Part shown: one piece after another, positions 1 to 8,503 of the stretch
Numbering within the stretch: position 1 is the stretch's first letter
Layout: every line of letters starts with the position of its first letter
Source of the DNA: Mesorhizobium sophorae
GTDB taxonomy: Bacteria; Pseudomonadota; Alphaproteobacteria; Rhizobiales; Rhizobiaceae
Direction: 5' to 3'
NCBI RefSeq assembly: GCF_002270415.1
Contig: NZ_NNRI01000015.1
Location: 310,001-374,000, forward strand
DNA: 64,000 bases
The notes under the pieces: model-generated
Told to the model about the DNA's origin: nothing
What the model saw: only the letters and a program-made list of their open reading frames with translations
Database searches by the model: none
Position numbers and translations under genes: made by a program

Positions 1-606
1 CGCCGCCTTGAGGAAGGCGATAGCGCTTTCTTTTTTCTCGTCGGGCAGGATCTGCGAGAAGGCGATGCGGGAGGCGTCGTCGATGCAGACATGGACGAAC
101 TCCCAACTGCTGCCGCGCGAGCTGGCATTGCCGGTGCGCTTGCCGGTAATGCGATGACCGATGCGCTCGAAACGACCGAGCTTCTTGATGTCGATGTGGA
201 TCATCTCGCCGGGATGCTCGCGCTCGTAGCGTCGGATCGGCTCGGCCGGTTCGATATCCCTGAGCCGCGACAGTCCGGCACGCTTGAGAACGCGGCTAAC
301 GGTGGCGGGCGAGACGCCGACCTGGTGGGCGATGTGCTTGCCGGTCCAACGTTGCCGCCGCAGCGCCATGATGCGCTCGGCGATCAACGCAGCGGTGGCC
401 CGTGGCATATGGGCGGGTCGCGAAGAACGGTCGATCATGCCGACCCGCCCTTCGGCCTTATAGCGCTCGACCCAGCGCGCCACGATCTTGGCCGACACGC
501 CGTAGACGCGCGCCGCATGAGCTTTGGAGAAAGCGCATTCTATCACCGAAAGCGCCATCTCCTCTCGACGCAGCGGCGTGAGACGGGCATTCTTGTGGAT
601 GTTCAT
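1..606 (-). CDS. IS481-family transposase, N-terminal 202 residues (cut by window edge)
   Basis: The minus frame opens with ATG at 606 and runs without a stop to base 1, so the C-terminal part lies outside the window. Residues 1-60 form a helix-turn-helix (AARVYGVSAKIVARWVERY). A second HTH-like segment follows near residues 85-110 (GKHIAHQVGVSPATVSRVL). The start of the integrase core is seen as HIDIKKLGRFERIGHR, where HIDIKKL carries the first catalytic Asp of the DDE triad, followed by GSSWEFVHVCIDDASR. This order is typical of IS481 transposases. The remaining catalytic residues cannot be checked. Family assignment is from recalled motif style, not a search. Confidence 0.85.
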   Translation of the reverse strand, partial: MNIHKNARLTPLRREEMALSVIECAFSKAHAARVYGVSAKIVARWVERYKAEGRVGMIDRSSRPAHMPRATAALIAERIMALRRQRWTGKHIAHQVGVSPATVSRVLKRAGLSRLRDIEPAEPIRRYEREHPGEMIHIDIKKLGRFERIGHRITGKRTGNASSRGSSWEFVHVCIDDASRIAFSQILPDEKKESAIAFLKAA

Positions 607-689
607 TCGGACCCTCCGATGTGTGCTGAAGCCTGGTAACTCCAGTCTCCTCGGTCCGGTCCGAATGGACAACCTCCTGAAAGCTCACA
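1..689 (-). mobile_element. IS481-type insertion sequence, 5' end and transposase start
   Basis: The transposase reads leftwards out of the window. The outer end is probably at 689, where the minus strand begins TGTGAGCTTTC. IS481 elements commonly start with TGT, but the other terminal repeat is outside the window, so this end is inferred. Confidence 0.5.
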
Positions 690-819
690 GCTAGCGCCTG
701 GGGCAGATGGAACCATCGGGCTTGTTGCCAGGCAGGCTTGTCGTCACCTTCACATTTGCGATACGAAATTGTGCATTGCAATATCGGCGGCCCGTGGGTA
801 TCATCTTGCTGTCGGCCAT

Positions 820-1164
820 CTACTCCTCCCAGATGGATGCCGATACTGAATGCGGTGCACCTCCTCCCGCGCCGTATTCGAAAATCGAGCCCGCTGCCAC
901 CTCCTCCCGGCAGCGGGCTTTTCTTTTGTATGAAGGTAGTTTCGGCCAAGGCCGATCTATCGCCGCCTGGACCAGGCGAATGCTCCGAACCTCCAGGCCG
1001 TTCTTGCCTTGCCCGTATTGGAAAGACACTTTCTGCCCCTCCATCAGCACGCTTAGCCCTGAGCGGATCAGCGCAGTAGCGCGAACGAAGGCGTCCTTTT
1101 CACCGTTCTCGGGAGCAATGAAGCCGAAGCCCTTTTCGGGAATAAACCACTTGACCGCTCCGCT
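820..1164 (-). pseudogene. cold-shock domain protein remnant, no start codon and run-on C-terminus
   Basis: A minus frame from about 1164 encodes GAVKWFIPEKGFGFIAPENG, a clear cold-shock domain with RNP1-like KGFGFI, then KDAFVRATALIRSGL and GQKVSFQYGQGKNGLEV. No ATG or GTG precedes the VKWF motif; the frame runs back to a stop near 1198 with no usable start except the internal ATG at about 1050. After the domain the frame continues for about 45 atypical residues through a strong hairpin (881-927), suggesting that the original stop was lost. An intact single-domain homologue lies at 50396-50608. Best read as a decayed cspA-type gene. Confidence 0.6.
881..927. terminator. bidirectional intrinsic terminator
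   Basis: Ten-base perfect arms GCCCGCTGCC (889-898) and GGCAGCGGGC (909-918) enclose a 10-base loop. A T-rich tract follows on the plus strand (919-927), and a TCGATTTT tract follows on the minus strand. It lies inside the run-on part of the cold-shock remnant and was probably its original terminator. Confidence 0.7.
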
Positions 1165-1169
1165 CCATA

Positions 1170-1464
1170 GGTGAGATCGAGGCCAGCTTGCAGGGCGCCA
1201 AAGGCGATCTCAGCGTGGTTGTCCGCTTCGATGGTGATAGTGGCGGGATCGACAAGGTCGTTGCCGAGACCATCGTCTGCGACAGGTTCGAGGGCAGGGT
1301 GAAGTGTATCCGAAAGCCGCCCGTTCTTCCCCCTTAAAGGCGTTTGCGACAGATCCAGCCGATCTGCGTCGGTCACGTCCTGGTACCGCGGCGGCTATTC
1401 TTGTCCGATTCTCTGCCGGCGAGAGCCGCTCCAAACAACTTGATCAGCCCAATCATCGAGTTCG
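1170..1464. other. unassigned stretch between cold-shock remnant and effector
   Basis: No gene can be supported here. A short plus-strand open frame ends with TAA at 1335-1337 and reads GDLSVVVRFDGDSGG and CDRFEGRVKCIRKPP. It looks protein-like but matches nothing I recognise and has no start signal. It may be the tail of a lost gene. Confidence 0.25.
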
Positions 1465-3270
1465 CTAAGGGCCAGCAGACTGGTCTCGCGGAGGCGGCTG
1501 AGCCATGAGCCGCTCCTGAAGTGCCCGCCGATCGGCGACGAGATTGTCGAGGTGCAGCGACTCGCGGCGTGGCCGCGGTTCTTGGGCCAACCGTCGAGCC
1601 AGCTCCCGCGTGGCATCCAGCACAAAGACGCCGCAATCAAAACTGTTCCGCTGCCGGGCCATGCCCATTGGTTGCAGGCTGCTGGCGCCCAGCCGTTCTG
1701 CGAGCTCTGTTGCAATGGTGTGGTGGAGCGGGCGGAGGGAGTCGTAGTGATAGGCGACCGGCCTTTCCTGATTGCGGCGATCAACCAGCAGCAGCGACCA
1801 ATGGTCGCCTTCGCGAATAGCACTGGCATTGTTCACTAGCAGGAACAGGCAGTCGGCTGTATCGTTACCATTCCGATCATGGACAATGCGATGGAATGCG
1901 CGTAGCGCGTCGCTATCGGCGCCGTGGTTAAGCTGAAAGGCTATCAGAGGATCCACGAACCGCGTCCGGGCGGCGAGATCCGGATTAGTCCCACGCAACT
2001 CCTGCGCCACGAACTCGTAATCCCGCTGAATATGATCGTCGCCGAGCCATTCTCTGGCTCCGAGCACCCGTCCGCGGTCGTGGGAAGAGGCACTCGTAGC
2101 CGAAGCACCGATCTGAGCATCTGGAACCGAGGATGGGCGAGGATGATGGATAAATTGAGCATCGCGGCGCCCTCGCGGCCCCAACGTGATAGAGTAGGTC
2201 TCACCGTTGATAGAGACAGGCCGCGGAACCATGCGCGGACTCGGCAACAGCATCTTGTTGTCCAGTACATCGAGCAGGAAGTCCGGCACCGGCTGTGAGC
2301 CATGCTGCCAATCCTCGCCGACGAGATATCCGATATCCTCGAGCTCCAGAGGCTCGCCTGATGGCCCGATGGAGAACGGCGGACTGGCGGCCGGACCAGG
2401 CACTTGCGCTGACTGAGCGTCGTCACGCGTCTCCTGCGGTGTGGACGGCAGATCAACGAAAGAATGGAGGCCGCGGTAGATCTCTGACGACCGAGCTGGC
2501 GCGCCCTCCGGGGTTGGCCGCATACTCGCCTCAGAGTCGGGCGGCACTCGCGGCGACCGGGTCGAACTCGACACAGCCGTTTCGTGTCGTCCGGCCTGCG
2601 GGCCTTCCGGCGTCGGCCACTCATTTAGGTCAAAGTCTGACGGCACCCGCGGTGACCAGGATAAGCTCGCGCCGGCTAGCTGCGGTTCCCGACCCGGCTG
2701 GTCAGGGAAGGCTACACCCAGCGCCCTGTTTGCCTCGACGACTTGCACATACTGCGCAAGCCTCTTGAAGCCAATGCCAACGTTGCCGTTGGCTTTCGTG
2801 AACTCCTGGTAATCTCTGTCCAATGATTCGCGCTGATGCCAATCGCCGTTGATCCGGCTCGCGATGCTCTCCCTGCCCATTGTTCGGAGCCAATCGCTGA
2901 ACTTTCGTTGCCCCGAAGCAGTATTGCGGACGGTCTTGGCAGTCCGGCCGGATCCGAGCTTGCTCAACTCTCCCTCGACCAAGCCATCGATGATGTTGGC
3001 GGCATCGTCATAAGGATGCAGCCCGTGCTGGAGTTCGTCGCCCTGGGGTGCCGAAGCTTGTTGATACCCAACCCGACGTACGGTTGGCCAATGGCTCGCT
3101 TGAACTCCGAAATATCTTTCTGCAGTTGTTTTTTCTGCTGCTCATTGCCGTTGAGTCGACTCGCTATGCTCTCCTTTCCCTCTCTTTTCAGCCAGTCACT
3201 AAGCTTGCGCTGATTGCTAGCGATCTTGAGGATAGGCGCCCTCTCTTTGGCAGTCGCTGCCGGTCCAAGC
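1465..3270 (-). pseudogene. type III effector, C48 ubiquitin-like protease: middle and C-terminal part
   Basis: The last 505 codons (2982-1465) end in a C48 (Ulp1/SENP-like) cysteine protease domain. Numbering from the TTG at 2982, the likely triad is His394 (GDHWSLLLVD), Asp414 (HYDSL) and Cys450 (NSFDCGVFV), with Gln444 as oxyanion residue. This family includes XopD of Xanthomonas and NopD of Bradyrhizobium, secreted effectors acting on SUMO-like conjugates in plant nuclei. Upstream are tandem repeat units (SDWLKREGKESIASRLNG and SDWLRTMGRESIASRINGDW), linked by a frameshift near 3040-3075: the unit reading through GLGINKLRH is in a different frame from the one resuming at QGDELQHGLHPYDDAANII. 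The gene is also cut at 3270 by IS66; its N-terminal part is at 5800-6814. An EAR-like DLNEWP motif lies just after the repeats. Not expected to be functional as it stands. Confidence 0.85.
3263..3270. repeat. 8-bp target site duplication of IS66 (left copy)
   Basis: GTCCAAGC directly abuts the IS66 terminus at 3271 and is repeated exactly at 5800-5807. Eight base pairs is the known duplication length of IS66 elements. Confidence 0.93.
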
Positions 3271-3278
3271 GTAAGCGG

Positions 3279-4919
3279 TTAGCTGACGGCGTCTGGTTTG
3301 AAGTTCCAGGGCATGAGCATTTCGATTTTGGCTGCGGGCCAGCGCTGAGCGATGCGGGTCAAGGTCTGGGAGAGCCAGGCGAGTGGGTCGACGCCATTCA
3401 TTTTACAGGTTTGCAGAAGTGTCGCGACGGTGGCCCAGGTGCGTCCACCGCCCTCGCTTCCAGCGAAGAGACTATTTTTTCTCGTAATTGTCTGGGGCCT
3501 GATTGCACGCTCGACGATATTGGAGTCGATCTCGATACGACCGTCCATCAGAAAGCGTTCCAGCGCCTCCCGCCGGGTGAGCGCGTAGCGGATCGCCTCG
3601 GCAGTCTTGGATTTTCCGGAGACCTTGTGCAGTTCTTTTTCCCACAGGTCGAAGAGGCTCGCGACAATGGCCGCGGACTTTTCCTGACGCAGCGCGGCGC
3701 GGCTCCCAGCATCCTTGCCGCGAACCTCGTCCTCGACCTTCCACAATTCGGTCATGGCGGTGATCGTTGCCGTCGCGGCCTGTGAGATCCCGCTGATGTG
3801 CAGATCGTAAAACTTGCGCCGCAGATGCGCCCAGCACCCTGCGAGCCGGATTGTTTCATTGCCGCCGGCTTTGGCCCGTGCCTTGACCAGGTTAGTATAG
3901 GCCGAGTAGCCATCCACTTGCAGGATGCCCCCGAATCCAGCGAGGTGACGCGCCACGCAATCGGCGCCCCTGCTATCTTCAAAGCGATAAGCAACCATCG
4001 GTGGGCTGGTCCCGCCGAACGGTCGATCATCACGCGCGTAGGCCCACAACCAGGCTTTCGTGGTTTTCCCGGACCCAGGGGCAAGGGTGGGCAAGGTCGT
4101 CTCGTCGGCGAAGACCCTTTCGCCCTCCTTCACACGCTCCAGGATATAATCGGCGAGCATCTGCAATTCAAAGCCCAGATGTCCCATCCACTGCGCCATC
4201 AGCGACCGGCTGATCTCGACACCGTCGCGCAGATAGATCGCCTCCTGCCGGTAAAGCGGGAGGCCATCGGCGTATTTCGAGACAGCGATATAGGCGAGCA
4301 ACCGCTCCGTCGGCAGGCCGCTTTCAACGATGTGCGCCGGCGCCAGAGCCTGGACCACGCCGTCACGGCCCCGGAAGGCGTATTTGGGACGGCGCGTGAC
4401 GATGACCCGGAACTTCGGCGGCACGACGTCCAGCCGTTCAGAGCGATCCTCACCGATCAGAACCTTTTCCAACTCCTCGCAGTCGGCCGGGATTTCCGGC
4501 TCGATAACGTCCTCGATGCGTTCGAGGTGGGCGGCAAAACCCTTGCGCGGGCGCGGGGCACGCTTCGGCTTGTTCCCGGCCGCGTGAGCAAGTTCGCTCC
4601 GGATCGCCGAAAGGCCGGTCTCGACCTCCTCGAAGACAAAGGAGGCCTGCTCGTCGTCGATAGCCAGGCGTAGCCGCTCGGAACGCGTGCCATGTTGCGT
4701 GCGCTGCAAAACTTTCAGGATCGACGTGAGGTTGGCAATACGCTCGTTGGCGCTTTTCTCGACGGCTTTCAGCCGGGCGACCTCCGCCTCAGATGCTGCG
4801 ATCCGAGCTTCGGCGACTGCGATCCGGGCCTCGCTCGCAGCCTGCTCGCGAGCCATGGAAAGGATCATCGCCTTCAGCGCATCAACGTCGTCGGGAAGGG
4901 CAAGATCCGGTAGAACCAT
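3279..4919 (-). CDS. tnpC: IS66 transposase TnpC (DDE)
   Basis: A 546-residue protein of the usual IS66 transposase length. Order of domains: N-terminal coiled coil (repeated EARIAVAEARIAASEAEVARL, about residues 25-60), a leucine-rich DNA-binding part, a zinc-binding-like linker region, then the DDE core with ADETTLP, VDGYSAY and the final glutamate in DSNIVERAIRP. The C-terminal IS66 tail (MNGVDPLAWL) is present. It follows tnpB after 75 bp on the same strand and stops 8 bp inside the IS end. No internal stop or frameshift seen. Confidence 0.93.
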   Translation of the reverse strand: MVLPDLALPDDVDALKAMILSMAREQAASEARIAVAEARIAASEAEVARLKAVEKSANERIANLTSILKVLQRTQHGTRSERLRLAIDDEQASFVFEEVETGLSAIRSELAHAAGNKPKRAPRPRKGFAAHLERIEDVIEPEIPADCEELEKVLIGEDRSERLDVVPPKFRVIVTRRPKYAFRGRDGVVQALAPAHIVESGLPTERLLAYIAVSKYADGLPLYRQEAIYLRDGVEISRSLMAQWMGHLGFELQMLADYILERVKEGERVFADETTLPTLAPGSGKTTKAWLWAYARDDRPFGGTSPPMVAYRFEDSRGADCVARHLAGFGGILQVDGYSAYTNLVKARAKAGGNETIRLAGCWAHLRRKFYDLHISGISQAATATITAMTELWKVEDEVRGKDAGSRAALRQEKSAAIVASLFDLWEKELHKVSGKSKTAEAIRYALTRREALERFLMDGRIEIDSNIVERAIRPQTITRKNSLFAGSEGGGRTWATVATLLQTCKMNGVDPLAWLSQTLTRIAQRWPAAKIEMLMPWNFKPDAVS

Positions 4920-4994
4920 GGCAAGCAGCAGAGCACAAAAACAGCCGCTTTCCCAACCGTTACAGCCCCATGATTCATCTTGCCGCAGCCGGTT

Positions 4995-5339
4995 TCAGCC
5001 CGTCGATAACGGCCGCCTGACCCTGGCCGGACGCATCTTTTTCCAGTCTAGCCCGGCCAGAAGCGCCATCAACTGGGCGTGGTCGAGACGCATGCGCGCG
5101 GCCGATATCGCAGACCAGCAGAAGCTGTGCTCTTCCAACGTTTTCGAATAAAGGCAAACCCCGCTGCCGTCCCACCACACGATGCGAACCCGGTCCGCAC
5201 GCTTCGAACGGAATACGTGAAGCGCCCCCGAGAACGGGTCCAGGCCGCCGTCCCTGACCAGCGCCATCAACGATGCCGCGCCCTTGCGGAAGTCGACCGG
5301 CTGGCACGACACGTAAACCACCACACCGGAAGCGATCAT
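4995..5339 (-). CDS. tnpB: IS66 accessory protein TnpB
   Basis: A 114-residue IS66 Orf2 protein with the signature VYVSCQPVDFRKGAASLMAL near the N-terminus and RVRIVWWDGSGVCLYSKTLE in the middle. The family is required with TnpA for efficient transposition of IS66 elements, although its biochemical role is not well settled. Its ATG overlaps the tnpA stop by 4 bp (ATGA), indicating translational coupling. Confidence 0.92.
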   Translation of the reverse strand: MIASGVVVYVSCQPVDFRKGAASLMALVRDGGLDPFSGALHVFRSKRADRVRIVWWDGSGVCLYSKTLEEHSFCWSAISAARMRLDHAQLMALLAGLDWKKMRPARVRRPLSTG

Positions 5340-5743
5340 GCCTTGCGAACCGCGCGGATGATCCTCGCCAGGCGATCGGGATCAACATCGCTGCCGGCGC
5401 GCACCACTGCATCGCCAATGACGATTTCCACCGTGTCGCTGCCCACCGCTTCAAAGCGCGTGAACTTCGCCGGCTTGCTCGCTGCCTCCGTCAGTGGCGC
5501 AACCATGCCCGACGAAAGCGCCTTGCGGCGCCACGCATAGAGCTGCGAGGGATCCAGCCCCTCGGAACGCGCAACCGCCGACACATTGCCCCCTGGCGAG
5601 AACGCTTCGGCGACAAGCCGTGCTTTCTCGTCTTCCGACCGATGGCGCGGCTTGCGTCGGGACGGCACAGGCTCCGCCGTCAAAATCTCGAATGTTCGAT
5701 GATGGCTCATACTGTCGCTCACAGGATTCTCCGCATGATTCAT
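5336..5743 (-). CDS. tnpA: IS66 accessory protein TnpA
   Basis: A 135-residue IS66 Orf1 protein. It contains a helix-turn-helix (SEDEKARLVAEAF then NVSAVARSEGLDPSQLYAWR, about residues 36-72) and a C-terminal part found across the family (VEIVIGDAVVRAGSDVDPDR). It is the first gene of the IS66 operon and is coupled to tnpB by an ATGA overlap. It lies about 55 bp inside the IS end at 5799. Confidence 0.9.
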   Translation of the reverse strand: MNHAENPVSDSMSHHRTFEILTAEPVPSRRKPRHRSEDEKARLVAEAFSPGGNVSAVARSEGLDPSQLYAWRRKALSSGMVAPLTEAASKPAKFTRFEAVGSDTVEIVIGDAVVRAGSDVDPDRLARIIRAVRKA

Positions 5744-5799
5744 GCTGAAAATGAGCGATCAACCGCCTGCACGCTACGTGGGGATGCCTACGCGCTTAC

Positions 5800-5807
5800 G
5801 TCCAAGC
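5800..5807. repeat. 8-bp target site duplication of IS66 (right copy)
   Basis: GTCCAAGC, identical to 3263-3270, directly outside the IS66 end. Confidence 0.93.
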
Positions 5808-6814
5808 TTACGCAAGGCTTCGTTGGTCGCGTCGTCGATGATGTCGGCGTCGCTCTCATAAGCGCTCAAAGTACGGCGCCCCATGACGCGGGGCCCGGAT
5901 CCGAGCGCTTCGAACCCTGCCGAGTCAGGCTGAATCCTTCGGAGATGATTGAGGGCCGTAAAGAGGCGGCCCTTGGGGTCATTCTCCTCGCCAAATGCCA
6001 TGATGTCCTCGGCTATTTCTTCGGTTCGAAACCGAGACGTCAGGGATGGCTTCTGGTTGGCCGTGAGCCACTTGGAAAAGCTATTAAGAATCTGCGTATG
6101 AGACCTGATAGTTTTGTCGGGCACCTCAAGTGCCCGGGCTGCTGCCGCGAACTGGTGAATGAGTAGCGGGTCTCCGGTAGGAGCAGGCGGCTGAGAACGA
6201 CGAGGTGGCGCAGAAGGCCGAGGCAACAACTCGCCGGCGCGGAACTTCCGAAGCGCTTCCAATGCCGCACGCACTCGCTTGATGCCCCCCGCGTTCACAA
6301 ATTCATCCGCATGGGCTTTCAACTGAACAGGGCTTTCAACCAGACCGGCCAGTGTCAAGTTTTTAGAGTTGAGGAACTCGCTGAACCGGCTCAGTTGCTG
6401 CACCATCCCCTGAAGGGTACCGGAAGCATAACTTCCTGCCGCCGCGCGCACGAACTCGGAAATGAGGGCTGCGTCCTCTTCGGACGCACGGGTGCGCTTA
6501 TAGGCGTAGATACGAAGCTCTGAATCGACTGCATCCGACGCTGAGCCGCCCAACGACTTTTCACCGCGACTTCCTCCAAACACTTTGCCAAGCCCCGACT
6601 TAACCCGAGAAAGCAGTCCACCGCCTTTTCTATCCTTCGTGCGCGCGGCAGGCTTCGGTTCCGATGACGCTGTGTCGCGCATGCTACCCAGTGCCCTGTT
6701 GCGCAAGTCAGATGGAGAACCTTGCATGGCCGCGCCAAAGTGAGCGCGAGGAATGTCGACACTGTGCCGCGTACTGCGGAACCGATTGTCCTGCGGGTTG
6801 GATTGCGGCGGCAT
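5800..6814 (-). pseudogene. type III effector, N-terminal part upstream of IS66
   Basis: From ATG at 6814 the minus frame encodes MPPQSNPQDNRFRSTRHSVD, a polar, Ser/Arg-rich start of the kind seen in type III secreted proteins, then a basic segment (DRKGGGLLSRVKSGLGKVFG) and repeat units of about 110 residues: SRFSEFLNSKNL, then NSFSKWLTANQKPSLTSRF, then the start of a third (DADIIDDATNEALRKLG) cut by IS66 at 5799. Across the junction the frame continues as RKLG-PAATAKERAP at 3270, so both halves are one gene of about 930 codons. The longer open frame reaching upstream to 7159 is IS sequence in a shadow frame. No tts-box promoter was recognised between 6815 and 6978, and IS debris begins at once beyond, so the native promoter may be lost. 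Confidence 0.75.
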
Positions 6815-6978
6815 GGGGTTTGAAGGGTCGTTCTGGCCGCACAACCGGTGCTTCTTGGCAGCGCGTGATGGCACGAGGCGTGCAGATCGCGAGCGAGAGC
6901 ATTTGGTGCGGCCATGCCAGCATAGGGTATCGGCCAGCGCCTGCCGGCGTGCCACTGAACGCGACCCGATGAGTGGCG

Positions 6979-7440
6979 TCAGACCGGTTTGAGGCGGGTG
7001 AAGAGTGCGAGATTGTAAGCCACCACAGAGGACCAGACATAGGTCTTGAAGTGGTCGAGCCCGCCCCAGGTGCAGCGCGCCAAGCCGTAGGCACGTTTGA
7101 GGCAGGAGATGCCGGCCTCGATGCCGGCGCGGAAGTTGCGCAGCTTGCGATAGACCCACTTGCTTTTGACCATGTCTTCGACCTTGAGGCCGCTCTTCTT
7201 GTGGAAGGCCATGTCGCGCACGCCGCAGGCCTTGGCCCGGCGCAGATTTTCGCGGCTGGCATAGCCGCCGTCGGCCGCCGCCTGCCGCGGGTCCCAGATG
7301 CCGATGTGGCGCTCCAGCATCGGCAAGAACCGCTCGCTGTCGGCCGGGTTTCCGGCTTCGATGACGAGGTCAAGGATCAGTCCGCTTCGGCCGGTGGTCA
7401 AATTGAGCTTGTGGCCATAATCGACGTCGCGGCTGTGGCA
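6979..7440 (-). pseudogene. IS5/ISNCY-type transposase, C-terminal fragment
   Basis: The minus frame ending at 6979 reads DVDYGHKLNLTTGRSGLILD, then AADGGYASRENLRRAKACGV and FRAGIEAGISCLKRAYGLAR, ending FKTYVWSSVVAYNLALFTRL. This is the C-terminal DDE part (GIEAGISCLKR holds the last glutamate) of a transposase common in rhizobia and usually labelled IS5 or ISNCY. The N-terminal two-thirds are missing; upstream of about 7440 the frame runs into unrelated IS6 sequence, which produces a false chimeric ORF up to 7974. Confidence 0.75.
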
Positions 7441-7489
7441 TTGTAAACTTAGTGACGACCGGCACAGAGCCGTCTGCGGGTCTCTACCA

Positions 7490-8201
7490 TTAGGTGCTCT
7501 GAAGACGGGCGATTTGACGCCACATCTGCATCGCAGCTCCTCGCAGCTCGCGATGATGGTCAGTGGAATGTTTTGGCGGGGAATGTGAAACAGGTTGGCG
7601 ATGGGATCGTGGATGGAGACGAAGCGTTGAAGCTGTCGCGCTGACCTGAACCGCTTCATAGTCCTCTCGCGCCGTCGGACCGGTTGGTGAGAATTCTCAG
7701 CGCGATTGTTCAAGCCCTTGTGTGAGCGATGCTGGACGCCCGGCATGATATCGCGCTTGGCAGCACTGTAGGATCGAAGCTTGCAAGTGACCATCACACG
7801 CGGCGAGCGGCATTGACCTTTGAGAAGCTTTCGCATCAGACGCCTGGCAGCCTTGGCATTGCGGCGGCGTTCCACCAGAACGTCGAGAACGAAACCGTCA
7901 TGATCGACCGCACGCCAAAGGCAGTGTTTCTTTCCCCGCGCCGAGTGGTGATGACGGCCTCGTCGAGGTGCCATTTGTCGCCGAGCTTTCCGGCTGAGCG
8001 CATCCGGATGTCATTGGCAAAATGCCTTCCGAATTTCTCCGCCCACAGCTTCACCGTCTGGTGGGAGACCGTGATGCCACGGGCAGCCAGCAGATCTTCG
8101 ACCATTCGCAAGCTGAGCGGAAACCGGAAATAAAGCCAGACCGCATGGGCAATCACGTCAGCGGGAAAACGGTGGCGGCGATAAAGTCGATCAAGGGGCA
8201 A
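7490..8201 (-). pseudogene. IS6-family transposase with two frameshifts
   Basis: The frame opens at a TTG at 8201 with LDRLYRRHRFPADVIAHAVW and LPLSLRMVEDLLAARG-like sequence, the classic IS6 N-terminus, and carries the first Asp in DKWHLDEAVIT. A frameshift near 7935 moves the rest (KKHCLWRAVDHDGFVLDVLV, NRAENSHQPVRRRERTMKRF) to another frame. A second shift near 7570 moves the tail (DHHRELRGAAMQMWRQIARL, stop 7490-7492) again. The expected second catalytic Asp (TDKLRSY) reads TCKLRSY, an Asp-to-Cys change. The gene is dead by several independent lesions. Confidence 0.82.
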
Positions 8202-8204
8202 CAG

Positions 8205-8302
8205 TCGTCATGCCCACTCATCGCATACCTAAATCGACCGTCGGTTAATGTTACGATGCCCAGATCGAAGAAATCATAGCCTTCATAAAGGTCAATCCTT
8301 CT
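8205..8302 (-). other. unidentified coding-like fragment before the IS6 remnant
   Basis: A minus frame reads RIDLYEGYDFFDLGIVTLTD then GRFRYAMSGHDD and runs into the IS6 remnant. It resembles real protein sequence, but no family is recognised and no start is evident. Probably a gene tail truncated by IS6. Confidence 0.22.
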
Positions 8303-8444
8303 CGCCCTGGACCTGCTTGATCGCCGCGGGCTCAAGCACCGCGGATGTTGGCCGAGAAGCGCATCCCATCAGGCTGACCGTGACGGCAAGAATGACAAGG
8401 CTGTACCGTGATCTGCACGGGTAGATCGAGAGGAGGGAGTGCAT
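8292..8444 (-). CDS. short predicted lipoprotein, probably truncated
   Basis: A 50-residue ORF from ATG 8444. It has a basic N-terminus, a hydrophobic core (SLVILAVTVSLMGC) and a lipobox (LMGC-A) giving a lipidated Cys27, then TSAVLEPAAIKQVQG. The start resembles that of rhizobial alpha/beta-hydrolase lipoproteins (a CASRP...VLxP pattern), which continue for several hundred residues; here it stops after 50. It follows the RND operon on the same strand but beyond a terminator, so it may be the 5' remnant of a separate gene cut by the IS debris. Function unknown. Confidence 0.45.
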   Translation of the reverse strand: MHSLLSIYPCRSRYSLVILAVTVSLMGCASRPTSAVLEPAAIKQVQGEKD

Positions 8445-8473
8445 CGACGTGCCTTAGGGTAAATCTGGAGAAA

Positions 8474-8497
8474 GAAGGGCGCTCGCAAGCGCCCTTT
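8474..8497 (-). terminator. intrinsic terminator of the RND efflux operon
   Basis: Minus-strand arms AAGGGCGCT and AGCGCCCTT close a short TGCG loop about 7 bp after the pump stop codon, followed by CTTTCT. Confidence 0.8.
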
Positions 8498-8503
8498 CGC
8501 TAA

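Larger units (their letters stand above)
3271..5799 (-). mobile_element. complete IS66-family element inserted in the effector gene
   Basis: The element starts GTAAGCGGTTAG at 3271 and its other end reads GTAAGCGCGTAGGC inward from 5799; both begin with GTAAGCG as IS66 termini do. It carries the standard tnpA-tnpB-tnpC set, all open and on the minus strand. An exact 8-bp duplication flanks it. Intact genes plus a perfect duplication point to a fairly recent insertion. Removing it with one copy of the duplication restores an uninterrupted reading frame across the effector junction. Confidence 0.93.

Noticed and set aside
6815..6978. tts-box (TtsI-dependent) promoter before the effector
   Set aside because: I looked on the minus strand for the conserved tts-box pattern and found nothing close. 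The true promoter may have been displaced by IS debris.
5774..7159. 461-codon minus ORF as the effector N-terminus
   Set aside because: The first 115 codons are the IS transposase region in a shadow frame; the effector start is better placed at ATG 6814. The last codons lie inside IS66.
6979..7974. A single 331-codon minus-strand ORF
   Set aside because: It is a chance fusion: the N-terminal part is a frameshifted IS6 transposase, the C-terminal part an IS5/ISNCY transposase fragment, with no functional unity.
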